NCBI RefSeq assembly: GCF_001542775.1
Contig: NZ_CP014145.1
Span: 2,046,001 to 2,110,000, forward strand
Source of the DNA: Microterricola viridarii
GTDB lineage: Bacteria; Actinomycetota; Actinomycetes; Actinomycetales; Microbacteriaceae
Length of the DNA: 64,000 nt
Direction: 5' to 3'
Positions within the stretch are counted from its first letter, which is position 1; each line of letters starts with the position of its first letter. Position numbers and translations under genes: made by a program. This document shows positions 1 through 9,299 of this stretch, in pieces. Below the pieces are notes generated by a model. It saw only the letters and a list, made by a program, of their open reading frames with translations, was not told the origin of the DNA and ran no database searches.

Positions 1-1
1 C

Positions 2-595
2 GACTTCGAAACCGCCAACTCCTCCTCCGCCTCGGCCTGCTCAGTCGGGCTGGTCAAGGTGCGCGATGGCCGTGTCGTTGACGAGGCGAACTGGTTCATC
101 AAGCCGGCGCCCCCGCACGACGAATTCATGATGTGGAACACGAAGATCCACGGCATTGTGGCGGCGGATGTCGCCGGCGCCGCCGACTGGGCCGGGCAGC
201 TGCCCGACCTCCTCGACTTCGTCGACGGCGACCACCTGGTTGCGCACAATGCGAGCTTCGACCTCGGCGTGATCAAAGCGGCCACGATCGCCAGCGGGCT
301 GGTCGTGCCCGACCTGCGCTACGTCTGCAGTCTGCAGGTGGCGCGGCGCACCTACCACCTGGATTCCTACCGGCTCCCGGTCGCGGCGATGGCGGCCGGC
401 TTCGAGGACTTCCGGCACCACGACGCCCTCGCCGACGCGGAGGCCTGCGCGGCCATCATCGTTCACGCGGCCGCCCGGCACGAGGCCGAAGATCTGGAGC
501 GCCTTGCGCACATCACCCGCGTGAAGGTCGGCGTGATCGGGCCGGTCGCCACGGCCGATCACGCCAGCTCGCACGGGCCGATGGCCCTGCAGTAG
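2..595 (+). CDS. DnaQ-like 3'-5' exonuclease, 5' end outside the window
   Basis: Probable 3'-5' exonuclease of the DEDDh superfamily, which trims DNA or RNA 3' ends in proofreading, repair or RNA turnover. The window opens inside the gene: base 2 starts the codons for DFETAN, which holds the Exo I aspartate and glutamate, so only the extreme N-terminus is missing. Exo II is visible as HNASFD (visible residues 82-87) and Exo III as HHDALADA (139-146), giving all five catalytic positions. The chain stops soon after the fold (197 visible residues), so it is a stand-alone nuclease domain rather than a polymerase or helicase fusion. A GTG at 59 would delete Exo I and is not a credible start. Whether it is a Pol III epsilon subunit or a general exonuclease cannot be decided. 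rmuC follows on the same strand after 77 bases. Confidence 0.9.
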   Translation, partial: DFETANSSSASACSVGLVKVRDGRVVDEANWFIKPAPPHDEFMMWNTKIHGIVAADVAGAADWAGQLPDLLDFVDGDHLVAHNASFDLGVIKAATIASGLVVPDLRYVCSLQVARRTYHLDSYRLPVAAMAAGFEDFRHHDALADAEACAAIIVHAAARHEAEDLERLAHITRVKVGVIGPVATADHASSHGPMALQ

Positions 596-672
596 CTGGC
601 GTTTAGCGGCGGGCTCCCCGGTTGCGCGGTGTCGCAGCGAGCCGTGTCGGTGGCAGCTGATTCACTTGCAAG

Positions 673-2054
673 ATGGAACCTCTCTTGATGCTCGTGCTCG
701 GCCTCCTGCTCGGAGCCGCCGTCGGCGTGATCGCCACCTGGATCTATGCCCGCCGGGGCTCCGCGGGTGCCGCTGCCGGGCTGTCGCCCGAGGTGCTGGC
801 CGCGCGGCACGCGCTGGAGCTCTCTGAGGTGCGCGCCGCCGCGGCATCCGCCCACGCCGGGCTGCAGGCCGAACTCGCCGCAGCCGATGCCACCGTCGAC
901 GGCCTGCTCACCCAGATCGAGGCGCAGAAGCTGCAGTTCGGCGAGCTGACCGAGCGGCACCGCGCCGACCGCATCGAGCAGGCCGAGCGGGAGCGCCGCG
1001 AGAGCGCCGTGCTGCAGGCGCTCGGCCCGGTGCGCGAGACGCTCAGCACCATGCAGACCACCGTCACCGAGCTCGAGAAGCAGCGCAGCGAGCAGTTCGG
1101 CTCCCTCGCCGAGCAGCTCAAGCAGGCGCAGCTCTCCGACGAGCAGCTGCGCGGGGCGACCGAGTCGCTGGCCAGCGCGCTGCGCTCCAACAGCACCCGT
1201 GGCGTGTGGGGCGAGACGCAGTTGCGCCGCGTCGTGGAGGCGGCGGGTCTGGCCCAGTACGTCGACTTCGACGTGCAGCAGACGATCACGACGGATGCCG
1301 GAATCGGCCGCCCCGACATGGTGATCCGGCTGCCCGGCGGCAAGTCCATCGCCGTCGACGCGAAGGTGCCGCTGGAGCACTACCTGGAGGCGAGCCAGAT
1401 CTCCGTCACCGCGACCGGCGAGGAGGGGGCGCGCCGCAAGGCGCTCGTCGACCGGCACGTCAAGGCGGTGCGCGGGCACATCGATGCCCTCGCCAAGAAG
1501 ACGTATTGGGAGGGGCTCGACGCCAGCCCGGAGTTCGTGGTCGCGTTCATCCCGAGCGAGTCGCTGCTCTCCTCCGCGCTTGAGGCCGACCCGGCGATCC
1601 TTGAGTACTCCTTCAGCAAGCGGGTCGCCCTCGCCTCCCCGTCAACCTGTGGGCAGTGCTGAAGACCGTCGCCTACACCTGGCAGGAGCAGGCGCTGACG
1701 GATGACGCGAAGAAACTGTTCGAGCTGGGTAAGGCGCTCTACGCGCGCCTTGGAACGCTGAGCACGCACGCCGATGGGCTCCGCAAGGCGATCGAGCGCA
1801 CCGTGGACAGTTACAACAAGTTCGCGAACTCGCTCGAGACCCGCGTGCTCGTCACGGCGCGGCAGTTCCCCGGCATCGACGAGACGAAACTCGACCTGCT
1901 GATCGCGCCCGCCCCGATCCACGAGGTGCCGCGCAAGCTGACCGCCGTCGAGCTGGAGCTGCCCGATGCCGCCGAGGCTGCGCCGGAGCTGGAGCTGCCC
2001 GCTGCCGCCGAGGCCGCGCTGCTGGACCCCGCCGGGGCACGCTCCGCTGATTGA
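673..2054 (+). pseudogene. rmuC: RmuC-like DNA recombination protein, single frameshift
   Basis: RmuC-family protein, linked in E. coli to limiting recombination at inverted repeats. A membrane anchor lies at residues 4-23, a long coiled coil at about 35-170, then the RmuC nuclease-like domain (GVWGETQLRRVVEAAGL, IAVDAKVPLEHY). The first frame runs normally to YSFSKRVALASP and then goes out of frame at a run of four C (1637-1640). One extra C gives ASPVNLWAVLKTVAYTWQ, the normal family sequence, and joins smoothly to the second frame (from about 1641 to the stop at 2052-2054). The restored protein would be 460 aa, usual for the family. This is probably an indel artefact, because both halves are fully conserved. 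The last residues (about ARSAD) come from a 19-bp tandem repeat that has invaded the 3' end. Confidence 0.85.
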
Positions 2055-2093
2055 GGCACTCTCCGCTGATTGAGGCACTCTCCGCTGATTGAG
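2042..2093 (+). repeat. 19-bp tandem repeat, three copies
   Basis: Units at 2042-2060, 2061-2079 and 2080-2093 (partial) share CTCCGCTGATTGAGGCACT. The rmuC stop codon (2052-2054) lies inside the first unit. The third unit runs directly into the next palindrome, so the array looks like local amplification of the edge of an R1 element. Confidence 0.9.
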
Positions 2094-2139
2094 CCTGTCG
2101 AAATCCCCCACGCCTGCGCTGGGGTTTCGACAAGCTCAA
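2089..2139. terminator. R1-type hairpin after rmuC
   Basis: Left arm TTGAGCCTGTCGAAATCCCC (2089-2108) pairs with right arm GGGGTTTCGACAAGCTCAA (2121-2139) across a 12-base loop, with one mismatch. It is both a copy of the dispersed R1 palindrome (core TTTCGACAGGCTCAACC) and the only strong hairpin after rmuC, so it may also act as its terminator. No U-tract follows. Confidence 0.6.
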
Positions 2140-2299
2140 CCAGCGAACCGAAGCCCAACCAGCGAACCAAACCCGACGAGCGGGACCAGATTCGAACGCC
2201 CTGAGCCGGCACCTCTCGCAGCCGTTGCGCGATAGAAAGCGCGCTTTGCGGCAGTCAAGATCTACCGCAAAACGCGGTTTCCACCGCTCACCGTCTCTG

Positions 2300-2478
2300 G
2301 GCGCCCGAACCCAGCCTGGGGTTTCGACAAGCTCAACCGGCGGGAGCCGCCGCTCCCCCGTTGGCTTGAGGGAGCGCCAGCGACCGAAGCCAACCGCCGC
2401 GCAACCAGGGTTTCGACAGGCTCAACCGGCGGAACGTGCGACACGCTCAACCGGCGGGAGTTCCGGCGGCGGCTGTGC
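2300..2478. repeat. Dispersed repeats R1 and R3 between rmuC and glpX
   Basis: Gene-free stretch upstream of the glpX stop. R1 cores lie at about 2318-2342, 2408-2432 and, in shortened form, 2440-2460. An R3 copy (GCTCCCTCGAGCCAAC-type, reverse orientation) lies at about 2361-2395. I see no coding potential: the open frames across it are repeat-derived. Bases 2140-2300 hold a few degenerate CAACCAGCGAACC copies and nothing else I can name. Confidence 0.75.
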
Positions 2479-3471
2479 CTACTCGAGCCACTTCGAGACG
2501 AGGTGGTCGGCCGTGATGCGGCGGATCGTGCCCGACTTGCTGCGCAGGATGATGCTCTCGGTGCGGATGTGGCTGCGGCCGATCTTGCGCGGCCCGGCCA
2601 ACAGCCCGCCGTCGGTGACGCCGGTGGCGACGAAGAAGGTGTTGCCGCCGCTGACCAGGTCATCGGCCTCGTAGACCCGGTCGCAGTCAAGGCCGGCGGC
2701 CTCGCCGCGGGCGCGCTCCGCGTCATCCTTCGGCGCCATGCGGGTCTGCATGAAGCCGCCGATGGCCTTGATCGCGCAGGCGGTGGTGATGCCCTCCGGG
2801 CTGCCGCCGATGCCAACGCACATGTCGATCCGCGAGTCGTAGCGGGCCGCGTTGATGCCGCCGGCGACGTCGCCGTCGCTCATCAGGCGGGTGCCGGCGC
2901 CCGAGGCTCGGATCTCGGCGATGAGCTGCTCGTGCCGGGGCCGGTCCAAAACGGCGATGCGCATATCGCCGACGTCCATGTTCTTGGCTTTGGCCAGGGC
3001 GTGGATGTTGTCGGCGATGGGGCGGCGGATGTCGATGATGCCGTGCCCCTCAGGGCCCGTGACGATCTTGTCCATGTAGAAGACGCTGGAGGCGTCGAGC
3101 ATGGTGCCGCGGTCGGAGACGGCGATGACCGAGATCGCGTTCTGCCGGCCGGCCGCGGTCAGGCTCGTTCCGTCGATGGGGTCGACCGCGATGTCGCAGG
3201 CGGGCCCACGGCCGTTGCCGACGCGCTCGCCGTTGAAAAGCATCGGCGCGGCATCTTTCTCGCCCTCGCCGATGACGACAAGCCCGTCGAAGCTGACGGT
3301 GCCGAGGAATGCGCGCATTGCATCGACGGCCGCGCCGTCGGCGCCGAGCTTGTCGCCGCGGCCGATCCAGGGCACGGCACGGATCGCGGCCGCTTCCGTG
3401 GCCCGCACAAGCTCCATCGCGAAGTTGCGGTCGGGGTGAAGGTACAGGCTGGCCGGTTCGGTGCTCGTCAT
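2479..3471 (-). CDS. glpX: Class II fructose-1,6-bisphosphatase GlpX
   Basis: Hydrolyses fructose-1,6-bisphosphate to fructose-6-phosphate, the committed step of gluconeogenesis, in the cytoplasm. GlpX-family metal and substrate motifs are clear: GEGEKDAAPM, VDPIDGTSLT and GGSPEGITTACAIK. The ATG at 3471 (MTSTEPAS) is preferred over an upstream in-frame start because GGGAGGA sits a few bases before it. That gives 330 aa, normal for the family. It diverges from fba across a 285-bp gap, so the two fructose-bisphosphate enzymes share one regulatory region. Actinobacteria commonly rely on GlpX as their main fructose bisphosphatase. Confidence 0.97.
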   Translation of the reverse strand: MTSTEPASLYLHPDRNFAMELVRATEAAAIRAVPWIGRGDKLGADGAAVDAMRAFLGTVSFDGLVVIGEGEKDAAPMLFNGERVGNGRGPACDIAVDPIDGTSLTAAGRQNAISVIAVSDRGTMLDASSVFYMDKIVTGPEGHGIIDIRRPIADNIHALAKAKNMDVGDMRIAVLDRPRHEQLIAEIRASGAGTRLMSDGDVAGGINAARYDSRIDMCVGIGGSPEGITTACAIKAIGGFMQTRMAPKDDAERARGEAAGLDCDRVYEADDLVSGGNTFFVATGVTDGGLLAGPRKIGRSHIRTESIILRSKSGTIRRITADHLVSKWLE

Positions 3472-3756
3472 GGTGGGTCCTCCCGGACGCGATGGTGAGT
3501 GGCTTCGGATGCTGCTCTGCACCCGAGCGCTCACCAGCGAGTTGGGGAGCCGCCTCTGTCAGGCTAATTCACCGTCACTTGCCTGTCACAAGAACGGGTC
3601 CTTCAAAAAGCGAAAGAATCGCGATCTTTAACAGAACAGTCAATTTCGGGGCGAACCTTCGTGCAGCAGGCGCCAGGCGCCGGCGCACGAATGTGCAGCC
3701 CACCCGCTGCTGGATAGACTTTGCTTACACTCACAGATCAACGCCAAGGAGCTTCC

Positions 3757-4779
3757 ATGCCCATCGCAACCCCCGAGCAGTACGCCGCAATGCTGGACAA
3801 GGCCAAGGACAAGGGATTCGCCTACCCGGCCTTCAACGTGTCGTCCTCGCAGACGATCAACGCCGTGCTCCAGGGGCTCACCGAGGCTGGCTCCGACGGC
3901 ATCATCCAGGTCACCACGGGCGGCGCCGACTACTTCGCCGGCCACACCGTGAAGAACCGCGCCGCTGGCGCACTGGCCATGGCCAAGTTCGTGCACGCCG
4001 TTGCCGACAACTACCCCATCACGGTTGCGCTGCACACCGACCACTGCCCGAAGAACGCCCTCGACGACTTCGTGATGCCGCTGATCGCCGCATCCGAGGA
4101 AGAGGTCAAGGCCGGCCGCAACCCCATCTTCCAGTCCCACATGTGGGACGGCTCCGCTGTGCCGCTGACCGAGAACCTCGAGATCGCGAAGCAGATCCTC
4201 CCCCGCCTCAAGGCGATCAACGCCATCCTCGAGGTCGAGATCGGCGTCGTCGGCGGCGAGGAAGACGGTGTCAGCCACGACATCAACGACAGCCTGTACA
4301 CGACGCTCGACGACGCGATCGCCACGGTCGAGGCCCTCGGCCTCGGCGAGAACGGCCGCTACATGTCGGCACTCACCTTCGGCAACGTGCACGGCGTCTA
4401 CAAGCCGGGCAACGTTCAGCTGCGCCCCGCACTGCTGAAGGAGATCCAGGACGGCATCCAGGCCAAGTACGGCACCGGCAAGCTGCCCCTCGACCTCGTC
4501 TTCCACGGCGGCTCCGGCTCGACCGACGAAGAGATCGCCGAGGCCGTGGCCAACGGTGTCATCAAGATGAACATCGACACCGACACGCAGTACGCCTACA
4601 CCCGCGCGATCGCCGACTACATGCTGAAGAACTACGACGGCGTGCTCAAGGTCGACGGCGAAGTGGGCAACAAGAAGCTCTACGACCCGCGTGCATGGGG
4701 CAAGGTCGCCGAGTCGGCCATGGCCGCCCGCGTGCTCGAGTCGACCAAGCAGCTCGGCTCCTTCGGCCACTCGAACTAG
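3757..4779 (+). CDS. fba: Class II fructose-bisphosphate aldolase
   Basis: Zinc-dependent aldolase splitting fructose-1,6-bisphosphate into dihydroxyacetone phosphate and glyceraldehyde-3-phosphate in glycolysis, and the reverse in gluconeogenesis. Class II signatures are present: ALHTDHCPK (catalytic Asp and zinc His), EVEIGVVGGEEDGV, FGNVHGVY and HGGSGST. At 340 aa it is typical. The ATG at 3757 follows AAGGAG (3746-3751) with five bases between; an upstream TTG at 3721 has no such site. Codon use is strongly biased to C-ending codons, as expected for a highly expressed gene. Divergent partner: glpX. Confidence 0.97.
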   Translation: MPIATPEQYAAMLDKAKDKGFAYPAFNVSSSQTINAVLQGLTEAGSDGIIQVTTGGADYFAGHTVKNRAAGALAMAKFVHAVADNYPITVALHTDHCPKNALDDFVMPLIAASEEEVKAGRNPIFQSHMWDGSAVPLTENLEIAKQILPRLKAINAILEVEIGVVGGEEDGVSHDINDSLYTTLDDAIATVEALGLGENGRYMSALTFGNVHGVYKPGNVQLRPALLKEIQDGIQAKYGTGKLPLDLVFHGGSGSTDEEIAEAVANGVIKMNIDTDTQYAYTRAIADYMLKNYDGVLKVDGEVGNKKLYDPRAWGKVAESAMAARVLESTKQLGSFGHSN

Positions 4780-4811
4780 TTCCCCAGCAACGCGAACTAG
4801 TCTCTATAGGT

Positions 4812-5420
4812 ATGAGCGAAAACGAGGCCGCAGCCACTCCCGACACGTCCAGGGGTGGTGAGCGGCCTCGTCCGCGCTACGGCGAGCTCGCGCCCGAGGG
4901 GTGGAGCTGGCAGCCGCCCGCCCCGCCGGAGCAGGCCGAAGCCGAGCCGACGCCGGCAGCGCCCGCCGTGCCGGTGGCACCGCGGAATCCGGTCCCGCCC
5001 GCTCCGCCTGCCCCGCTCGGCAGCCCCGCTTTCGGCGCGCCTGGCCAGGCAGCGCCCTCTCTGCGCGCCGACCGCCGCCTCACCATCACCCTGCTGGTGG
5101 TCGGCCTGTTCGGCCTCTGGGTGGCTATCAGCACACTCAACTCGATTCCAGAGGCGATGCAGATCCTGCACAGCCAGCAGGGCCTCGCCGACTACGTCGC
5201 GAGCGAAGCCGACATGCGCAGCATCCTGATCGGGAACGTGCTGCAGGGCATCCTCTGGGTGGCGACGGCTGCCTGGGCCGTGCTCCGGATGCAGCACGGC
5301 AAGCGATCCTTCTGGGTGCCGCTGATCGGCGGCGCCGCATCGGTCATCCTGCTCTTCGCCGTGGTCTCAATGGTGGCTGCGAACGACCCGCTGCTGATGC
5401 AGCTGGGCGGCGGCAACTAG
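4812..5420 (+). CDS. Proline-rich membrane protein, DUF6264-like
   Basis: Unknown function. Residues 1-85 are hydrophilic and rich in Pro and Ala, with the stretch RPRPRYGELAPEGW that I associate with the small DUF6264 family of Microbacteriaceae (recalled, not searched). Two hydrophobic segments follow before a short hydrophilic stretch (about 92-115 and 138-160), then a third at 170-190. The C-terminus is short. It starts 32 bases after fba on the same strand, so co-transcription is possible, but no functional link is apparent. ATG at 4812; no strong Shine-Dalgarno (TATAGGT precedes it). Confidence 0.8.
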   Translation: MSENEAAATPDTSRGGERPRPRYGELAPEGWSWQPPAPPEQAEAEPTPAAPAVPVAPRNPVPPAPPAPLGSPAFGAPGQAAPSLRADRRLTITLLVVGLFGLWVAISTLNSIPEAMQILHSQQGLADYVASEADMRSILIGNVLQGILWVATAAWAVLRMQHGKRSFWVPLIGGAASVILLFAVVSMVAANDPLLMQLGGGN

Positions 5421-5506
5421 CAGTTCCCTGCACCCGGATCGGCGGATCCGGCGCTGGCGTGCGCGCACGGGCGGTGGCAGAATCGTGGGCACGGGAGGCA
5501 CTACTC

Positions 5507-5887
5507 ATGCGATTCACACTGCTGATGTACTACGCCGAACAGGGCGACACCGGGATGAGCGAAGAAGAGATGGCGCCCTGGCGCGACGCCTTCAATCGCT
5601 ACGCGCGAGAACTCGACGACGCCGGGGTGTTGGTCGCGGCCGAAGTGCTGCAGGCCTCGACCGAGTCGGCGACGCTCACTCTGCGCGACAACAACCGGGT
5701 CAACCTGGTCGGCCCGTTCCTCGACACCCCCGAGAAACTCGGGGGCTTCTTCGTGATCGAAGCGCACGACCCAGCCGCCGCGCTGGAATGGGCGGAGAAG
5801 TGCCCGGCTGCCCAGTGGGGCACGCTGGAGATCCGGCCGACCGCCGTCAGCTGGTCGCACGACGACGGCTGGCACGCACCGAATTGA
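5507..5887 (+). CDS. YCII-related domain protein
   Basis: Small cytoplasmic protein (126 aa) opening with MRFTLLMYYAEQ and containing LVGPFLDTPEKLGGFFVIEA, the pattern of the YCII/DGPF family, a dimeric ferredoxin-like fold of uncertain biochemical role. Many relatives sit beside ECF sigma factors; none is present here, so this one appears to be an orphan. GGGAGG (5493-5498) precedes the ATG at 5507. It converges on ispH with only 33 bases between the stop codons. Confidence 0.85.
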   Translation: MRFTLLMYYAEQGDTGMSEEEMAPWRDAFNRYARELDDAGVLVAAEVLQASTESATLTLRDNNRVNLVGPFLDTPEKLGGFFVIEAHDPAAALEWAEKCPAAQWGTLEIRPTAVSWSHDDGWHAPN

Positions 5888-5920
5888 TGCGTGCCGGGCC
5901 TCACTAGCGCCTGCTGGCGA

Positions 5921-7030
5921 CTACTTGGTGTTGCAGTCGGAATCCGCTGCCGTGCTGGCAGCGGTGGTGCGGCCGCCGAGCGCGCGCGGGTCCTGCTTGC
6001 CGGAGATGCCCTTGCGCAGCTCCTTCGGCAGGCTGAAGATGAGGTCTTCCTCGGCCGTCTTCACTTCCTGCACGGCGCCGTAACCGGCATCCGCGAGGTC
6101 GCGCAGCAGTTCCTGCACCAGTTCCTCCGGCACGGAGGCGCCACTCGTGACGCCCACCGTGGCGACGCCGTCGAGCCACTCCTGCTTGACCTCGCTGGCG
6201 TAGTCGACCCGGTAGGCGGCCTTGGCGCCGTACTCCAGTGCGACCTCGACGAGGCGCACGCTGTTGGAGCTGTTGGCGGAGCCGACAACGATGACGAGCT
6301 CCGCGTCGCGGGCCACCTTCTTGATGGCGACCTGGCGGTTCTGGGTGGCGTAGCAAATGTCGTCGCTGGGCGGGTCCTGCAGCTTGGGGAACTTCTCGCG
6401 CAGGCGGCGTACCGTCTCCATGGTCTCGTCGACGCTCAGCGTGGTCTGCGAGAGCCAGACAACCTTGTCCGGATCCTTCACCTCGATGTTGTCGACGTCG
6501 TCCGGGCTGTTCACGATGGTCACGTGGTCGGGTGCCTCACCGGCGGTGCCCTCGACCTCCTCATGCCCTTCGTGGCCGATCAGCAAGATCTCGTAGTCGT
6601 CGCGGGCGAAGCGCACGGCCTCGCGGTGCACCTTGGTGACCAGCGGGCAGGTGGCGTCGATGGCCTGCAGGCCGCGGTCGGCTGCGGCGTTGACGACGGC
6701 CGGCGAGACGCCGTGCGCGCTGAAAACGAGGTGCGAGCCCTCCGGTACTTCGTCGACCTCTTCGACGAAGATGGCGCCGAGCGCTTCCAACTCGGTCACG
6801 ACGTGGATGTTGTGCACGATCTGCTTGCGCACGTAGATCGGGGCGCCGTAGTGCTCCAGCGCCTTCTCCACGGCGATCACGGCACGGTCCACGCCGGCGC
6901 AGTATCCGCGCGGTGCTGCCAGCAGCACCTTCTTCTCGCCGGAGACAGGATTGTTTTTAAGGTGCCCACGGCGACTGGGGATGCGGGGCATTCCGAGGCC
7001 GATAACGGTGGCGTCCGACAGATTCGTCAC
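5921..7030 (-). CDS. ispH: 4-hydroxy-3-methylbut-2-enyl diphosphate reductase
   Basis: Last enzyme of the non-mevalonate isoprenoid pathway; a [4Fe-4S] enzyme converting HMBPP to IPP and DMAPP. The three cluster cysteines are in place: GYCAGVDR (C44), DATCPLV (C128) and [10 protein letters not shown] (C226). The catalytic region SANSSNS and the [10 protein letters not shown] motif are also intact. The length of 369 aa includes about 30 extra N-terminal residues. The GTG at 7030 is the furthest start; an internal ATG (MPRIPSRRG, residue 14) is possible. Diverges from xseA by 83 bases. uppS, a consumer of the products, lies about 9 kb away. Confidence 0.97.
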   Translation of the reverse strand: MTNLSDATVIGLGMPRIPSRRGHLKNNPVSGEKKVLLAAPRGYCAGVDRAVIAVEKALEHYGAPIYVRKQIVHNIHVVTELEALGAIFVEEVDEVPEGSHLVFSAHGVSPAVVNAAADRGLQAIDATCPLVTKVHREAVRFARDDYEILLIGHEGHEEVEGTAGEAPDHVTIVNSPDDVDNIEVKDPDKVVWLSQTTLSVDETMETVRRLREKFPKLQDPPSDDICYATQNRQVAIKKVARDAELVIVVGSANSSNSVRLVEVALEYGAKAAYRVDYASEVKQEWLDGVATVGVTSGASVPEELVQELLRDLADAGYGAVQEVKTAEEDLIFSLPKELRKGISGKQDPRALGGRTTAASTAADSDCNTK

Positions 7031-7113
7031 CCCCCAAGTCTAGGCTGGGAGTCTGAGAGGATGCGGCCCACCCCGGTGCCGCGTCGGCCGGCGACATTCT
7101 GGAGGATCACCGC

Positions 7114-8334
7114 GTGAGCGACGCAACACCCACCCTCGAGGCGCCGTGGCCGGTCGCCGTGCTCTCCCAGAAGATCCGGGGCTACATCGAACGGCTCGGT
7201 ACCGCCTGGGTCGAGGGCGAGATCACCCAGTGGGGTGTCTCCGGCGGAAACGTCTACGGCAAGCTGAAGGACCTCGGCGAGGATGCAACGGTCAGCTTCA
7301 CCGTCTGGTCGTCGGTGCGCGCCAAGCTCGACGGCGACTTCAAGCAAGGCGACCGCGTGATCGCCCTCGTCAAGCCGAACTACTGGGTCAAGGGTGGCAC
7401 GCTCACCATGCAGGTGTTCGAGCTGCGCCACGTCGGCCTCGGCGACCTGCTCGAACGGCTGGAGCGGCTGCGCAAGCAGCTGGCCTCCGAGGGGCTGTTC
7501 GACCCGGCGCGCAAGAAGCCGCTGCCGTTCCTGCCGCACTGCATCGGCCTGATCACCGGCAAGGACTCGGATGCCGAGAAAGACGTCATCCGCAATGCCC
7601 AGCTGCGTTGGCCGGCCGTGAACTTCCGTGTGGTGCACGCCGCGGTGCAGGGCGACCGCACCGTCGGCGAGGTGTCTGCGGCGATCGAACGGCTGGACGC
7701 CGACCCCGAGGTCGACGTGATCATCATCGCCCGCGGCGGCGGCGACTTCCAGAACCTGCTCGGATTCAGTGACGAGCGCGTGGTGCGCGCGGCAGCCGCA
7801 GCCAGCACCCCCATCGTCAGCGCGATCGGGCACGAGGCCGACCGGCCGCTGCTGGACGAGGTGGCCGACCTGCGCGCCTCCACCCCGACCGATGCCGCCA
7901 AGCGAGTGGTGCCGGATGTCGCCGAGGAGCTCTCCCGGGTGCAGCAGGCCCGGGCCCGCATCGGCCTGCGCATGACCGGCATGCTCGCCAGCGAGGCCGA
8001 CCGGCTCTCGCAGCTGCGCAGTCGGCCGGTGCTGGCGGACTCCAGCTGGATCATCGAGTCCCGTGGCCAGGACCTCACCCGTTACGTCGCCCGCGGCGTC
8101 GAGCTGGTCGAGCGCCGCATCGAGCGGGCAGGCACCCAGACCGCTGAGCTGCGTGCGCAGCTGCGCGCCCTCTCGCCGCAGGCTACCCTCGACCGCGGCT
8201 ACGCCATCGCTCAGCTGCCGGACGGCACCGCGCTGCGCGCGGCCGCCCAGGCCCCGGCCGGCACCGAGCTGCGCATCACCGTCGCCGACGGCAGCATCAC
8301 AGCCAGCTCGACCGGCGCCGCCGCCGGGCGCTGA
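7114..8334 (+). CDS. xseA: Exodeoxyribonuclease VII large subunit
   Basis: Catalytic subunit of exonuclease VII, which degrades single-stranded DNA from both ends. The N-terminal OB fold (residues 15-110) is followed by the nuclease core with IIIARGGGDFQNLLGF and IGHEAD, then the helical C-terminal part. At 406 aa it is normal for the family. The GTG start at 7114 is set by TGGAGGATCACC just upstream. xseB follows after 42 bases, so the two subunits are co-transcribed. Confidence 0.97.
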   Translation: MSDATPTLEAPWPVAVLSQKIRGYIERLGTAWVEGEITQWGVSGGNVYGKLKDLGEDATVSFTVWSSVRAKLDGDFKQGDRVIALVKPNYWVKGGTLTMQVFELRHVGLGDLLERLERLRKQLASEGLFDPARKKPLPFLPHCIGLITGKDSDAEKDVIRNAQLRWPAVNFRVVHAAVQGDRTVGEVSAAIERLDADPEVDVIIIARGGGDFQNLLGFSDERVVRAAAAASTPIVSAIGHEADRPLLDEVADLRASTPTDAAKRVVPDVAEELSRVQQARARIGLRMTGMLASEADRLSQLRSRPVLADSSWIIESRGQDLTRYVARGVELVERRIERAGTQTAELRAQLRALSPQATLDRGYAIAQLPDGTALRAAAQAPAGTELRITVADGSITASSTGAAAGR

Positions 8335-8376
8335 CCGCCGAATCACGCTGTCGGCCAAGCCGCATAGAATCGAGGC

Positions 8377-8619
8377 ATGCCCATGAACGACGACCGCGAT
8401 GAACTGAGCCTCGCAGACTTGAGCTACGAGCAGGCCCGCGACGAACTGATTCGGGTGGTGAGCGAGCTCGAGCAGGGCGCATCCACGCTGGAGCAGTCCC
8501 TCGCCCTCTGGGAGCGCGGTGAGGCGCTGGCCCGCCGCTGCGAGGAGTGGCTGATCGGGGCCAAGGAGCGCCTGGACGCTGCGAGGGCCGGGGCCGAAGC
8601 CGCGGCATCCGCCGAATGA
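8377..8619 (+). CDS. xseB: Exodeoxyribonuclease VII small subunit
   Basis: Small helical subunit (80 aa) bound in several copies by XseA. The family pattern is clear: [20 protein letters not shown] followed by [25 protein letters not shown] at 8377; a second ATG two codons on (8383) is equally possible. The stop overlaps the next start by four bases (ATGA at 8616-8619), implying translational coupling to the DUF4245 gene. Confidence 0.95.
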   Translation: MPMNDDRDELSLADLSYEQARDELIRVVSELEQGASTLEQSLALWERGEALARRCEEWLIGAKERLDAARAGAEAAASAE

Positions 8620-9299
8620 GCACCCCGACGGTGAACGCGCCCCAGAACAACAAAGCGAAGGCCTCGCGGGTCGTTGCCGAGCTCGGCCGCCCAGAGACCG
8701 CGGAAGAGACCGCGGCGCGCAAGGCAGAGAACTCGCGCAAGCACCGTGCCAAGCAGACCATCAACAACTTGGTGCTCTCGCTGCTCGCCACGCTGGCCGT
8801 CGTCGTCGTGATCGTGCTGATCGTGCCGCGCAGCGACAAGCCCATCGACCGCGCCGTCGACTGGTCGGCAGCCGCCGCCCAGTGGCAGCCCACCGTCGAC
8901 GTGACCCTGATGAACCCGACCCTCTCACCCGACTGGGTCGCGAACTCGGCACAGTTCAGCACCGACAAGGCCGGCATCGCCAGCTGGTACATCGCACTGC
9001 TCAGCCCGGAGAAGCAGTTCGTCGGCATCCACCAGGGCATCGACGCCGACGCCACCTGGTTGGCCGGGCTGCTCGACGGCAATTCCCCGGTGTCCACCGC
9101 CGTGATCGACGGCATCACCTGGGACGTCTACTCGAACCCCAAGCCCCTCGACGAGCGCGGCCTCTACCACTACGCCCTCGTCACTGAGGCCGGCCGCAGC
9201 ACGATCGTGCTGCTCGGCGAGGCTGGCCCCGAGGTCTTCGATTCCGTTGCAACAGATCTGGCCCCCGACGTGCGGGCCGCACAGGAGGATGCTCGATGA
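8616..9299 (+). CDS. DUF4245 membrane-anchored protein
   Basis: Unknown function. 227 aa: a charged N-terminus of about 48 residues, one hydrophobic segment (about 51-70, [19 protein letters not shown]), then a soluble part of about 155 residues predicted outside. This is the architecture of DUF4245, found in actinobacteria beside xseB. It overlaps both neighbours by four bases (ATGA at 8616 and again at 9296), so it lies in one xseA-xseB-DUF4245-carbonic anhydrase operon. Confidence 0.88.
   Translation: MSTPTVNAPQNNKAKASRVVAELGRPETAEETAARKAENSRKHRAKQTINNLVLSLLATLAVVVVIVLIVPRSDKPIDRAVDWSAAAAQWQPTVDVTLMNPTLSPDWVANSAQFSTDKAGIASWYIALLSPEKQFVGIHQGIDADATWLAGLLDGNSPVSTAVIDGITWDVYSNPKPLDERGLYHYALVTEAGRSTIVLLGEAGPEVFDSVATDLAPDVRAAQEDAR

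Noticed and set aside
3309..5420. A 703-codon open frame over glpX, fba and the DUF6264-like gene
   Set aside because: Only the end from ATG 4812 is real; the rest is antisense or out-of-frame shadow of well-supported genes.
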